Source: Oscillospiraceae bacterium
GTDB lineage: Bacteria; Bacillota; Clostridia; Oscillospirales; Ruminococcaceae
DNA: 38,993 bases
Direction: 5' to 3'
Assembly: GCA_902766785.1 (NCBI GenBank)
Contig: CACXEO010000083.1
Span: 1-38,993 of the forward strand
Part shown: piece after piece, positions 23,780 through 31,370 of the stretch
How positions within the stretch are numbered: the first letter of the stretch is position 1
How the letters are laid out: every line of letters begins with the position of its first letter
Notes under the pieces: generated by a model
Told to the model about the DNA's origin: nothing
Databases searched by the model: none
Seen by the model: only the letters and a program-made list of their open reading frames with translations
Made by a program: the position numbers and the translations under genes

Positions 23780-24991
23780 ATGAAAAAATTTAAACTAACC
23801 GCGCCCGCAGGAATTACGGCGTCCATGATGCTGCTTTATTTGATCCAGTGGGGCGCCCAGTACATCGGGTACAATTATTTGCCGATTTATATCGATTCCC
23901 TGCCCTTTTCCACCAACAGCACCACCGGGCTTGCCATTGCCGTCGGCGCGGCAACCACAATCTGCGTACAACCCATTTGGGGGCGGCTTGCCGACCGCGC
24001 CAAGACCAAAAACCGGATTTTGATCATTGCCCTTGCCCTGGAGGCGGTCATGGGTCTGCTCTTTTTTTACGAACTTCCAAACCTCTGGGTTCTGCTGCTC
24101 TGCGTCGTGCTGTTTTACGCGCCTTTCTTAGCGCCCCAGGCTCTGATTGACACCATCGTTGTAGAAAACATGGATAAAGTCAAGGTCCGTTTTGGGATGC
24201 TCCGCTGTTTCGCTTCAGGCGGGGCGGCGCTGATGGCCTTTGTCTTCGGGATGATCGGCAATATGACAAATGTCAAAGCCTTTTCCCTTTTCGCCGTATT
24301 TGCGGCGGCCTCTATTATCCCGCTTCTCTTCCTGCCCAAAACCAAGGGGCATGCACGGGAAGAAGGGCATAAAATATCCTATAAAAAGCTTTTGAGCAAC
24401 AAGCGGTATCTTTTGTTTCTCACCTACGGCTTTGCACTGTTCTTCTGCGGTTCCATGATCAACGCCTTTTTCCCCATCTATTTTACAACTGAAAAAGGGC
24501 TTAACGCCGGCGTTGAGGGGTACGGCCTTTTTATGGGCGTCACCATCCTGCTTGAGGCGGCTATCATGTTTTTGGGTTCCCGTTTGTTTGCCCGGATGAA
24601 CCCCTACGTCGTCTTTATGTTTCCGCTGATCGCGGGCATCTTCCGGATGCTGACTACCGTGCTGGCTCAAACTCCATCCGATATGTTCATCTACCCAATC
24701 TTCCACGCGCTCTGGTTCGCGCCGCTCTGGGCAAAGGTTGCTCCGTTCATCCAGTCGGTCGTTCCTGTGGAGATGCGTGCAACCGGGCAGTCTGTCTGGA
24801 CCATTATTACCTGCGGGATTGCCCCGGTTATCGGTTCGCTTTTGGCGGGCGTTCTGTCAGACGCCGTTGGAATGCGGCAGATGTATGGGGTTATCTGTGT
24901 GATGATGGCTGTTCTGAGCATCTGCTTTGCCCTTTTATTTATCCGGCAGGCCCGGTTTGACCGGAACGAAGGCTGGGAAATGCAGGCTTGA
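23780..24991 (+). CDS. MFS transporter, probable sugar permease
   Basis: The 403-aa protein has 12 predicted membrane helices. The loop 2-3 signature is present as WGRLADRAKTKNRIL (about 68-82). The overall look, with a short N-terminus and MLLYLIQWGAQYIGYNYLPIYI in helix 1, recalls the oligosaccharide/nucleoside:H+ symporter branch of MFS. It lies directly behind the GH42 gene on the same strand with AGAGGA before the ATG. Uptake of the beta-galactoside substrate is therefore the natural inference. The sequence alone does not fix the substrate. A very strong terminator follows. Confidence 0.87.
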   Translation: MKKFKLTAPAGITASMMLLYLIQWGAQYIGYNYLPIYIDSLPFSTNSTTGLAIAVGAATTICVQPIWGRLADRAKTKNRILIIALALEAVMGLLFFYELPNLWVLLLCVVLFYAPFLAPQALIDTIVVENMDKVKVRFGMLRCFASGGAALMAFVFGMIGNMTNVKAFSLFAVFAAASIIPLLFLPKTKGHAREEGHKISYKKLLSNKRYLLFLTYGFALFFCGSMINAFFPIYFTTEKGLNAGVEGYGLFMGVTILLEAAIMFLGSRLFARMNPYVVFMFPLIAGIFRMLTTVLAQTPSDMFIYPIFHALWFAPLWAKVAPFIQSVVPVEMRATGQSVWTIITCGIAPVIGSLLAGVLSDAVGMRQMYGVICVMMAVLSICFALLFIRQARFDRNEGWEMQA

Positions 24992-25004
24992 AAAAAACTG
25001 TAAT

Positions 25005-25053
25005 CATCAAAAAAGCCATGGAAAAGCGAAACTTTTCCATGGCTTTTTTGATG
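25005..25053. terminator. Bidirectional Rho-independent terminator
   Basis: A perfect 22-bp inverted repeat encloses CGAAA (left arm 25005-25026, right arm 25032-25053), with a six-A/six-T tract in the arms. It lies between the convergent MFS and DUF6688-like genes. Confidence 0.92.
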
Positions 25054-25061
25054 TAATTCCC

Positions 25062-26306
25062 TCAGTGCTTTGACGGGACCGGGGCGTGCGGGTACTGGAC
25101 CGCAATCCGGTTTTCCGGCTTGGGGTCGAACAGGTAAAGGGCGGCCAGGAAAACCCACTCCAGCGGTTTCATAACAAAGTAAATGCAGTCCGCCAGGTAG
25201 GGCGAGCGGATGTGTTTTGCAATGGGGTAACCGGTTTTATCGTAGAACCCCCGCACCGCCCGGTGAAACCTGGGCGTCCGTTCCTCCAGCAGCTGCTCAA
25301 AGGCGTTTGCAATGCAGAGCTGGCGGTTCACCACCACCTCATGCCCGTGCCGTTTTCCTGTCCGCAGCGGTTTGACCACCTTTCGGTGCCCCCCTGCGGC
25401 AACGGTGCAGAGGTAGTGCTCGTCGCGGATCAGGTTTGGCGGCGGGGTCTGCTGCGACAGGTTCCAATCCGCGGTGTTGGTCCAGGCCCGGATGATACTG
25501 TCCGGCGCCTGCCCGAACAGGAGAAGGATTATAATGATAACCCCCAAAAGCGGGGCGGCGGCCAGCAGTGCCAGCCACGGCCAGACGGAGGCGTGTTCCA
25601 GCAGCTTTGCCAAGCGGTTTAGTTTTGGCGCTTCCCCCTGCTCCCTGACGGCCGCTGCTTTCTGGGTAACCAGGAAACGGATGGCCTTGACGGCGATGAG
25701 GATGCAGTTTATTGGGCACAGGCTTAGAATTGCCAGATAAGGGTTAATAGAAATCTGCACACACCACAGAATACATTCTGCAATGCCGAGATACATTGCC
25801 GCAATACACAGTACGCTTAAAAGCGGCGGCTGTTTGGAAAGCGGGACAAAACGGCAGACCAGGTACCCGGCAATTGCAGTCAGCGCAATGACGGCAAGGG
25901 TGGGAAACGACCCGATTTCAAAAGGGGAATGGAGCTGGTCGTTGTAAAGCTGTACGTTCCAGTCCGCTGGGCACATGTTTGTAAACTGCAAAAAGAAGAG
26001 CGACAGGAAGGCGCCGAAAAAGACGGTCATGAGCTCAACCGCTTTCGCGGCGCTGTCACGTTCTGCCGGACCCGGCTTCAGGATAAGGAATACAATATTT
26101 TCTACTGTTAAAACCGCGGGCAGAGCAAGGACTGAGTAGATGAATAAAACGACTATTATATCCATTGCGTCTCCGACCGGCTGCCCGCTCAGCGCACATT
26201 GTACAAAGGTGATGAACAGGGTAATAACGGCGGCCGCAGCGCTGATTCCAAACGTCATAATAATAGGGTTTTTATAGAACACACGGCCAAATTTTTTTAA
26301 GAACAT
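25062..26306 (-). CDS. DUF6688-like multipass membrane protein
   Basis: The 414-aa protein has about seven hydrophobic segments in its first 285 residues. A soluble C-terminal part follows, with YLCTVAAGGHRKVVKPLRTGKR, GHEVVVNRQLCIANAFEQLLEE and GYPIAKHI. That conserved-looking tail matches my recollection of the uncharacterised DUF6688 family; no reaction is known. GGGGAG lies 8 bases before the ATG. It is the last gene of a three-gene leftward operon after DUF3842 and HAD, with a 35-base gap, and ends at the strong terminator. Confidence 0.7.
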   Translation of the reverse strand: MFLKKFGRVFYKNPIIMTFGISAAAAVITLFITFVQCALSGQPVGDAMDIIVVLFIYSVLALPAVLTVENIVFLILKPGPAERDSAAKAVELMTVFFGAFLSLFFLQFTNMCPADWNVQLYNDQLHSPFEIGSFPTLAVIALTAIAGYLVCRFVPLSKQPPLLSVLCIAAMYLGIAECILWCVQISINPYLAILSLCPINCILIAVKAIRFLVTQKAAAVREQGEAPKLNRLAKLLEHASVWPWLALLAAAPLLGVIIIILLLFGQAPDSIIRAWTNTADWNLSQQTPPPNLIRDEHYLCTVAAGGHRKVVKPLRTGKRHGHEVVVNRQLCIANAFEQLLEERTPRFHRAVRGFYDKTGYPIAKHIRSPYLADCIYFVMKPLEWVFLAALYLFDPKPENRIAVQYPHAPVPSKH

Positions 26307-26341
26307 GATTCAACTCCCCCATTCGCAGGACAGGATTACTG

Positions 26342-26974
26342 TTAAAACAGCGCCGGCAGTGCTTGCGGCAGTTCGGAAAACTGCCCAACGGCGGGAACAT
26401 CCCTGTTGACCGTTCCAAAGCCGTAAGACGCGTAAATAAAAAGAATTCCCGCCAAATCGGCGGCATCCAGATCCCCTTGGGTGTCGCCTACATATACAGC
26501 CCAGTCCAGGCTGTTGCGCTCCATAATCAAACGGATGTTTTCCCCTTTGGGCTTTCCCGTCCTGCCAATGCATTCGGTATCACTGAAAAAGCGCCCCATT
26601 TTATGGTATTCCAGAAAGGTTTCAATATATCCGTCATTACAGTTGCTGACAATGAAAAGGGAATAGCTTTTCCCCAGTGTTATGAGGGTTTCCTCCAGCC
26701 GCGGGTAAAGCGTGCCGCCGTGCCTGCGCAGGTACGCGCGTTCTTCGGCGCAGCATTCCTCCAGTACGGCGAGCCTTTCTTCCCGGGAAAGCCCCGGCAG
26801 CATCAGCTCCGCAATCGTCTCAATCGGCTTCCCCATGTAACCGCGCATCTCTTCTTCCGTAATTTGACGCCCCAGTTCCGGATGGCGCCCAAGAGCCTGG
26901 TTCCAGGCCGGTACAACCTGCGCGGAGGAATCCCACAGGGTGCCGTCCAGGTCAAAGATAACGCCTCTTTTCAT
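26342..26974 (-). CDS. HAD-superfamily hydrolase (phosphoglycolate phosphatase-like)
   Basis: The 210-aa protein has the four HAD motifs. Motif I is FDLDGT with nucleophile D8 and D10, motif II is the VSN near residue 109, the motif III lysine lies in GKPKGENI, and motif IV is GDTQGD. The cap between motifs I and II is helical, as in the phosphoglycolate phosphatase/beta-phosphoglucomutase group. It dephosphorylates a small phosphorylated metabolite; the substrate is unknown. AAGGA lies 9 bases upstream of the ATG. It is placed 22 bases after DUF3842 and 35 bases before the membrane gene. Confidence 0.9.
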   Translation of the reverse strand: MKRGVIFDLDGTLWDSSAQVVPAWNQALGRHPELGRQITEEEMRGYMGKPIETIAELMLPGLSREERLAVLEECCAEERAYLRRHGGTLYPRLEETLITLGKSYSLFIVSNCNDGYIETFLEYHKMGRFFSDTECIGRTGKPKGENIRLIMERNSLDWAVYVGDTQGDLDAADLAGILFIYASYGFGTVNRDVPAVGQFSELPQALPALF

Positions 26975-26996
26975 CTTGCACCGTCCTTTTCTATTA

Positions 26997-27428
26997 TTAT
27001 GCCTGAAGCTCGGCGCAATACCGTTTGGCCAGCTCCACGCTGCTGTCTACAAACTGCTGGATGGTGTAGTTTTCCGCAAACGGGATGCGGATGTTACATC
27101 GGTCGACCGGGATTAAAATTTTCCGCGCCTCGCTGCTGCCAATCGCCTCCGCCATTTTGGGGGTCAGCTCCCCCAGCAGGGAGTCGGGCATCAGGATGGC
27201 AAGGACGCCCATAATGATATCGGCCTTCCGCGCATTGTGGACAATGGCGTTCTCACCGGTTGCGCCGTCCTGCGCGCCCGCCTTGAGCATATTGCCGGTT
27301 GCGGCCGAGTTGGTGCCCAGCGCCCGGACGTGCACGCCCAGCACTTCGCTTTTAAGCCTTGCAACAATGGCTTTGCCAATGCCGCCTCCCTGCCCGTCCA
27401 CAACGGCGATGAGGATTTCTTTTTTCAT
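26997..27428 (-). CDS. DUF3842 family protein
   Basis: The 143-aa protein starts with a Rossmann-like nucleotide-binding loop, IAVVDGQGGGIGKAIV (about 7-22). It continues with ALGTNSAATGNMLKAGA and ENAIVHNARKADIIMGVLAIL, and ends with conserved ILIPVDRCNI. This matches DUF3842, a conserved Clostridia family of unknown function, possibly binding a nucleotide. AAAGGAG lies 9 bases before the ATG. It heads the leftward DUF3842-HAD-DUF6688-like operon and has a near-consensus promoter. Confidence 0.85.
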   Translation of the reverse strand: MKKEILIAVVDGQGGGIGKAIVARLKSEVLGVHVRALGTNSAATGNMLKAGAQDGATGENAIVHNARKADIIMGVLAILMPDSLLGELTPKMAEAIGSSEARKILIPVDRCNIRIPFAENYTIQQFVDSSVELAKRYCAELQA

Positions 27429-27466
27429 ATAGCAGTGCTCCTTTGAGTCGGTTTCTGTTTTTATTT

Positions 27467-27495
27467 ATTGTACAGGGTTCAGCCGCGTTTGGCAA
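27467..27495 (-). promoter_or_regulatory. Promoter of the DUF3842 operon
   Basis: On the minus strand the -35 TTGCCA (27495-27490) and -10 TACAAT (27472-27467) are 17 bases apart, 39 bases before the start codon. Confidence 0.75.
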
Positions 27496-27518
27496 CTGCC
27501 GGGGAAAGCGGCTGACGG

Positions 27519-27607
27519 TTGAAAAACACAGCATTTGCGCTATAATGAGGGTAAAACGGGTAAAAGCGCAAAAACTCCCCCGCCTGCTGTTCAGGCGGGG
27601 GAGTTTT
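27519..27607 (+). ncRNA. Candidate short RNA: promoter followed directly by terminator
   Basis: On the plus strand a TTGAAA box (27519-27524), 16-base spacer and perfect TATAAT (27541-27546) would start transcription near 27553. A strong terminator ends at 27607. The product would be about 55 nt, containing two GGGTAAAA-like stretches and the terminator hairpin. No ORF fits. It is equally possible that the hairpin only serves the leftward coiled-coil gene. Confidence 0.35.
27571..27607. terminator. Bidirectional Rho-independent terminator
   Basis: A perfect 16-bp stem (AAAACTCCCCCGCCTG and its complement) encloses CTGTT. It lies 20 bases past the stop of the leftward coiled-coil gene. Confidence 0.9.
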
Positions 27608-27627
27608 AATTTATTGGCGGCTTGTAA

Positions 27628-27906
27628 CTATTCCTTCCAGAAAGCGATGTTTTTTTCAACCTCTTTCTGGCGCCGGCGGATTTCAGCCTGGCTTTCCAGG
27701 CTCATCTGGTACCCTTCGTACAGAGCGTCCAGCTTTGGCTCAATGTGGTGCTCTATTTTAAGCTGGATTTTTACAACTTCATTTTTTACGTCGGCGACCT
27801 CGCTTTTTACGCCGGCGACTTCATTTTTTACGCCCGCGATTTCGCGCTGCAGTTCGTCGAACTTGTTAAACATCAGCCCGAACATTTCTTTCATCTCCGT
27901 GTCCAA
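27628..27906 (-). CDS. Small coiled-coil protein with heptad repeats
   Basis: The 92-aa protein is predicted to be all helix. Residues about 20-48 form consecutive heptads EIAGVKN, EVAGVKS, EVADVKN, EVVKIQL. These are encoded by near-identical 21-base DNA repeats, so the array may change length by slippage. The C-terminal half (EPKLDALYEGYQ to EKNIAFWKE) is a second charged helix. No catalytic motif is seen and no function can be assigned; oligomerisation or scaffolding is likely. The start is TTG at 27906 with AGAAGG 7 bases upstream. A TTGCCA/TACAAT promoter (27971-27943) lies just before it. Confidence 0.8.
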   Translation of the reverse strand: MDTEMKEMFGLMFNKFDELQREIAGVKNEVAGVKSEVADVKNEVVKIQLKIEHHIEPKLDALYEGYQMSLESQAEIRRRQKEVEKNIAFWKE

Positions 27907-27942
27907 AACAGCGCCTTCTTTCCCTGTAAACTAACTGTATTC

Positions 27943-27971
27943 ATTGTACTCCCTTTTCCGCATCATGGCAA
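27943..27971 (-). promoter_or_regulatory. Promoter of the coiled-coil gene
   Basis: On the minus strand the -35 TTGCCA (27971-27966) and -10 TACAAT (27948-27943) are separated by 17 bases. The two boxes are identical to those of the DUF3842 promoter. Confidence 0.75.
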
Positions 27972-28043
27972 GCGGTATTGTATATAAATCTACTTCCCGC
28001 CGCACCCCGTGTTCCGCCTCTTTTCAAAAGGGGGCCGTGAAAC

Positions 28044-28070
28044 AACCCCGTCTGCCTGGCAGACGGGGTT
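28044..28070 (-). terminator. Possible terminator of the XRE pair
   Basis: A 13-bp inverted repeat (AACCCCGTCTGCC, T, GGCAGACGGGGTT) overlaps the end of the small XRE gene. Only a short T-rich stretch follows on the minus strand, so termination is plausible but not certain. Confidence 0.5.
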
Positions 28071-28269
28071 ATTCATTTACAAAGTCAATCATCTGTTCGG
28101 GGCGGCAGTTCAACAGGGTTGCCAGTTTTGCTAAAGCTTTGGTTGTGACAGTTTTGTCATGCCTAATACGCTGTAGGGTACGGCTGTCAATTCCTTGATT
28201 GTTTAAATAGTAATAGGTAATATTATTTTCCTGCATGTACTTTCGCAACGGCGCATAGGTAACAACCAA
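28069..28269 (-). CDS. Small XRE-type regulator (HTH_26-like)
   Basis: The 66-aa protein is one helix-turn-helix domain: LRKYMQENNITYYYLNNQGIDSRTLQRIRHDKTVTTKALAKLATLLNCRPEQMIDFV has the order and spacing of HTH_26/Cro-type proteins. The start is TTG at 28269 with AGGGGGTGA upstream. It follows the other XRE gene by 12 bases, so both are made from one transcript. Two DNA-binding proteins in one operon, divergent from a small Cys-rich gene, suggest a compact switch of mobile-element origin, but no other element genes are adjacent. Confidence 0.8.
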   Translation of the reverse strand: MVVTYAPLRKYMQENNITYYYLNNQGIDSRTLQRIRHDKTVTTKALAKLATLLNCRPEQMIDFVNE

Positions 28270-28281
28270 AACTTCACCCCC

Positions 28282-28509
28282 TTAAAATTTTCTTTTAGTA
28301 TTAGGGTAAGGAATTTTTACATCAGTTTTACCGAGCAAGTAGTCAACACTTGTACCATAAAACTCGGCAAGTTTAAGCAGGAGTTCTTCTGTCCATGGTT
28401 GAACGCCGGTTTCCAAGTAACTATATTTTCTTTGAGTTATTCCAATGGCATTTGCAACGGTTTGCTGTGATAAATCATTATCAGTCCGTAAGTCTTTTAT
28501 ACGATTCAT
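28282..28509 (-). CDS. XRE/Cro-C1 family regulator
   Basis: The 75-aa protein is a canonical Cro/C1 HTH: IKDLRTDNDLSQQTVANAIGITQRKYSYLETGVQPWTEELLLKLAEFYGTSVDYLLGKTD. AGGTGA lies 6 bases before the ATG. It faces the Cys-rich gene across about 108 bases containing three related half-sites of the form TATC-(A)-(Y)-CTAACC. One of these overlaps its own leader and another overlaps the opposing -10 box. Binding there would repress both directions. Confidence 0.88.
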   Translation of the reverse strand: MNRIKDLRTDNDLSQQTVANAIGITQRKYSYLETGVQPWTEELLLKLAEFYGTSVDYLLGKTDVKIPYPNTKRKF

Positions 28510-28511
28510 TC

Positions 28512-28580
28512 TATCACCTAACCGTAGTATAGGTTAGATGATATATATCTATTGACTTTTGGATAATATTTATCTAACAT
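28512..28580. promoter_or_regulatory. Divergent operator/promoter region of the XRE pair
   Basis: An 11/12 inverted repeat, TATCACCTAACC (28512-28523) and GGTTAGATGATA (28532-28543), has an 8-base spacer. A third related half-site, TATCTAAC (28571-28578), covers the -10 TAACAT (28575-28580) of a rightward promoter. Its -35 is TTGACT (28552-28557), with a 17-base spacer. Confidence 0.7.
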
Positions 28581-28617
28581 ATAAATATGGTATTAATATA
28601 AAGAGGGTGAAATTAAA

Positions 28618-28908
28618 ATGGCGGCAATCATCTGTGAAAACTACTACTGCGTTTATTGGAAAGAAAACCACTGTGTTTTGGAGGACATTGAGCTGGACAG
28701 GCTTGGGACCTGCGTGGTTTACCAGCACGTACCGGTCAACCCTTCTATTGTGGAGCGGGGGCGGAAAAAGTTTATTGAGAACTGGAACCGCGAGCTGGAG
28801 GAAGACCTGCGGCTGGACCGGGAGCTTGAGGAACAGGCGGCGCGGGAAAAGGATTCAGATAGAAATGACAAAGAGGATAATACTATTATAAAAGTACGAA
28901 TAGTATAA
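28618..28908 (+). CDS. Small Cys-rich N-terminal protein of unknown function
   Basis: The 96-aa protein has four cysteines in its first third (C6, C11, C19, C32) in the setting IICENYYCVYWKENHCVLEDIELDRLGTC. This recalls small Clostridia proteins that may hold a metal ion. The rest is a highly charged helix (ENWNRELEEDLRLDRELEEQ) with an Asp/Lys-rich tail. GAGGGTGA precedes the ATG, and a TTGACT/TAACAT promoter lies 38 bases upstream. It is divergent from two XRE regulators and probably controlled by them. I cannot assign a function. Confidence 0.72.
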   Translation: MAAIICENYYCVYWKENHCVLEDIELDRLGTCVVYQHVPVNPSIVERGRKKFIENWNRELEEDLRLDRELEEQAAREKDSDRNDKEDNTIIKVRIV

Positions 28909-28920
28909 TAATATGGCCTG

Positions 28921-28954
28921 AAAAAGCCGCTGGAACACATTCCAGCGGCTTTTT
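28921..28954. terminator. Bidirectional Rho-independent terminator
   Basis: A perfect 15-bp stem (AAAAAGCCGCTGGAA and its complement, CACA loop) lies between the Cys-rich gene and the convergent rny gene and serves both. Confidence 0.9.
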
Positions 28955-28971
28955 GTTTTCCATGGTGCAAA

Positions 28972-30534
28972 TTACTTCGCATACTCAATCGCGCGGCTTT
29001 CCCGTACAAGGTTGACCTTGATCTGCCCCGGGTATTCCAGCTCGTTCTCAATCCGGTTGACGATATCCCGGGCGACAAGGACCATCTTTTCGTCCTTGAT
29101 CACCTCTGGCTTAACCATAATCCGGATTTCGCGGCCGGCCTGGATTGCGAAGCATTTTTCAACCCCTTCAAAGGAGTTTGCAATTTCTTCCAGCTTCTCA
29201 AGCCGTTTGATGTAATTTTCCAGGTTTTCGCGGCGGGCTGCCGGGCGGGCGGCGGAAATTGCGTCCGCGGCCTGGACCAGGCAGGCGACGACCGTTTTTG
29301 GCTCTACGTCATTATGGTGCGCCTGGATGGCGTGGATAATCTCGTTCGACTCTTTGTACTTGCGGCAGACGTCTACGCCGATTCCCACGTGGGAACCTTC
29401 AATTTCATGGTTGAGCGCCTTGCCGATATCGTGCAGCAAACCTGCGCGGCGGGCCTGCACCGGGTCAACCCCGAGTTCAGAGGCCATCATGCCGGCGAAG
29501 TAGGCGACTTCAATGGAATGGTTGAGGACGTTCTGCCCGTAGCTTGTGCGGAACCGCAGGCGGCCAAGCAGCTTGACCAGCTCCGGATGGATGCCGTGTA
29601 CGTTTGTTTCCAGCACGGCGCGTTCGCCCTCGGACTTGATTTTCTGTTCCACCTCGCGGCGGGATTTTTCAACCATCTCCTCAATCCGGGCCGGATGGAT
29701 CCGCCCGTCTGCGATGAGCCGTTCAAGCGACTGGCGCGCGATTTCGCGGCGGATCGGGTCGTGGCTCGAAAGGGTGATGGCTTCCGGCGTGTCGTCGATA
29801 ATAAGGTCTACGCCGGTGAGGGTTTCTATGGTTCGGATGTTCCGGCCTTCCCTGCCAATGATGCGGCCCTTCATTTCGTCGTTGGGCAGCGGCACGACCG
29901 ATACGGTCGCCTCCGACACGGTTTCGGCGGCACATCTGGAAATTGCGAGAGAAATCAATTCGCGGGCCTTCCGGTCCGCTTCGTCTTTGAGCTGCTGTTC
30001 GTAGTTTTGAATCTTCAGCGCTTTTTCGTGGATCAGCTCGGTTTCCAAAGCGTCTAACAATTGCTGTTTCGCCTGCTCGGCGGTCAGTTCGGAGATACGC
30101 TCCAGTTGGTCAAGTTGGCTTTTTTTGATAATTTCCGCTTCTTTCAGTTTTTCTTCGGCCTGTTTCAAGCGGTGCTGGGCCTGTTCGTCTTTTTTCTCGA
30201 TATTATCGATCTTTCGGTCAAGGGATTCCTCTTTTTGCTGGAGACGGCGCTCCTGGCGGTTGAGCTCCCCGCGGAGTTCTTTCAGGTCCCGGTCGGATTC
30301 CACCCGCATGCGGTGGATTTCGTCCTTCGCCTCTACCAGGGCTTCTTTCTTTTTACGCGCGGCTTCTTTTTCGCCTTCCGCAACAATGCGTTTGGCTTCT
30401 TCTTCAGCACTGCCGATTTCAGCTTCAGCAACCTTTTTTCTATATTTAACACCTACGAAAAAGGTGATGACACCAAAGATAGCTCCGCCCACCAAAAAAG
30501 CAATCACACCAATTAAGATTGCAGTTGTGTCCAT
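28972..30534 (-). CDS. rny: Ribonuclease Y
   Basis: At 520 aa this matches RNase Y in length and order. There is an N-terminal membrane anchor (about 5-28), a long charged coiled coil (about 35-195), a KH RNA-binding domain with [10 protein letters not shown] (223-232) and an HD phosphohydrolase domain with LLHDIGKA (H368/D369) plus HSIEVAYF (339-346). RNase Y is the membrane-bound endonuclease that starts mRNA decay in many Firmicutes. An in-frame TAG directly precedes the ATG, which fixes the start. AAGGAGG is unusually far away (about 13 bases). It is transcribed away from the phage-type cluster. Confidence 0.97.
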   Translation of the reverse strand: MDTTAILIGVIAFLVGGAIFGVITFFVGVKYRKKVAEAEIGSAEEEAKRIVAEGEKEAARKKKEALVEAKDEIHRMRVESDRDLKELRGELNRQERRLQQKEESLDRKIDNIEKKDEQAQHRLKQAEEKLKEAEIIKKSQLDQLERISELTAEQAKQQLLDALETELIHEKALKIQNYEQQLKDEADRKARELISLAISRCAAETVSEATVSVVPLPNDEMKGRIIGREGRNIRTIETLTGVDLIIDDTPEAITLSSHDPIRREIARQSLERLIADGRIHPARIEEMVEKSRREVEQKIKSEGERAVLETNVHGIHPELVKLLGRLRFRTSYGQNVLNHSIEVAYFAGMMASELGVDPVQARRAGLLHDIGKALNHEIEGSHVGIGVDVCRKYKESNEIIHAIQAHHNDVEPKTVVACLVQAADAISAARPAARRENLENYIKRLEKLEEIANSFEGVEKCFAIQAGREIRIMVKPEVIKDEKMVLVARDIVNRIENELEYPGQIKVNLVRESRAIEYAK

Positions 30535-30872
30535 CTACAAATAAGTACCTCCTTTATGTTGTTTTTTGCCAAAAAATTGTGAATCATTACTAAATTACAA
30601 ATCGCTAAACTATCAAAAAAAGGTCAAAAGACCGGAAAAATAGTGCGTTCGCCATACTACTTATTGTAATACGATTACAAAGTAATGTCAAGAAAATTTA
30701 AACGCCCTGTAGAAAACGGCAAAGAATGCCCGCCTGTACCGTGGAGCAGGTGCTTTTACCGCGCTTGGGCGTACGAAAAATAAATATACATCAATCCTTT
30801 TGGGAAGTTGCACGAAAAAGTGCAACTCGCGGGGCGAAATAGCCCTTGTTTGAAAAGGATAGGTGAAAGCAG
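30535..30872. other. 338-bp intergenic region between rny and the phage-type cluster
   Basis: It holds the leftward rny promoter with a dyad and, at 30806-30827, a perfect 8-bp hairpin (AGTTGCAC, GAAAAA, GTGCAACT) ahead of terS. I find no convincing sigma-A promoter for terS; a TATACA-like box near 30785 lacks a spaced -35. No att-like duplication is visible. Confidence 0.5.
30663..30691 (-). promoter_or_regulatory. rny promoter with palindrome in the spacer
   Basis: On the minus strand a consensus -35 TTGACA (30691-30686) and -10 TACAAT (30668-30663) are 17 bases apart. The perfect dyad TTGTAAT-ACG-ATTACAA (30664-30680) overlaps the -10 and most of the spacer, a position fitting a repressor site. 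Confidence 0.75.
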
Positions 30873-31370
30873 ATGAACCAACTGAAACTGGAAGAAAGAG
30901 AAGAACAGTTCTGCCTTTTTTACAGGGAGACCGGAAATGGAAAAGAAGCCGCCCTTGCGGCGGGCTATCCCGCCCGGACTGCCGGGAAAGAGGCGCTGGC
31001 CCTTTTGGCGGACAAACGGATCCAGCGGCGGCTCGGCCAGCTCAGGCGGGCCGGCAAAAGCTACCGGGAGGATGAAATCGCCGCGGGGCTGCGGCGGCTG
31101 GCCTTTGGCCCGGTCAACGACGCAGTGCGCCTTGCCGTGCTGGGCAGAGAGATTTCCCCTGCCGAGCTGGAACGGCTGGACTTGTACTGCCTTTCCGAGC
31201 TCAAGGTGGGAGAAAAAGGGATTGAAATGAAATTTTTCGACCGCCAGAAAGCCTTTGCCCTCCTTCGGGAGCTTGACGCCGGAAAAGCTGCCGGGGAGCG
31301 CTCCTCCTTCTACGAAGCGCTGGAGCAGGGAGCTGCGGCTTTCCGGGCGGAAGACGGGAAAGACGGATGA
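30873..31370 (+). CDS. Phage terminase small subunit (TerS)
   Basis: The 165-aa protein resembles the Terminase_2/XtmA family. The N-terminal HTH is EEQFCLFYRETGNGKEAALAAGYPARTAGKEALALLADKRIQRRLGQL, and the middle has DEIAAGLRRLAFGPVNDAVRLA. In phages it recognises the packaging site and recruits TerL. AGGTGAAAG lies just before the ATG. Its stop overlaps the TerL start by four bases. It opens an eleven-gene structural cluster. Its intact reading frame argues against a decaying prophage. Confidence 0.85.
   Translation: MNQLKLEEREEQFCLFYRETGNGKEAALAAGYPARTAGKEALALLADKRIQRRLGQLRRAGKSYREDEIAAGLRRLAFGPVNDAVRLAVLGREISPAELERLDLYCLSELKVGEKGIEMKFFDRQKAFALLRELDAGKAAGERSSFYEALEQGAAAFRAEDGKDG

Noticed and set aside
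30600..30640. Possible attenuator in the rny leader (GGTC, TTTT, GACC, then T run)
   Set aside because: Only four base pairs in the stem; too weak to claim as a terminator.
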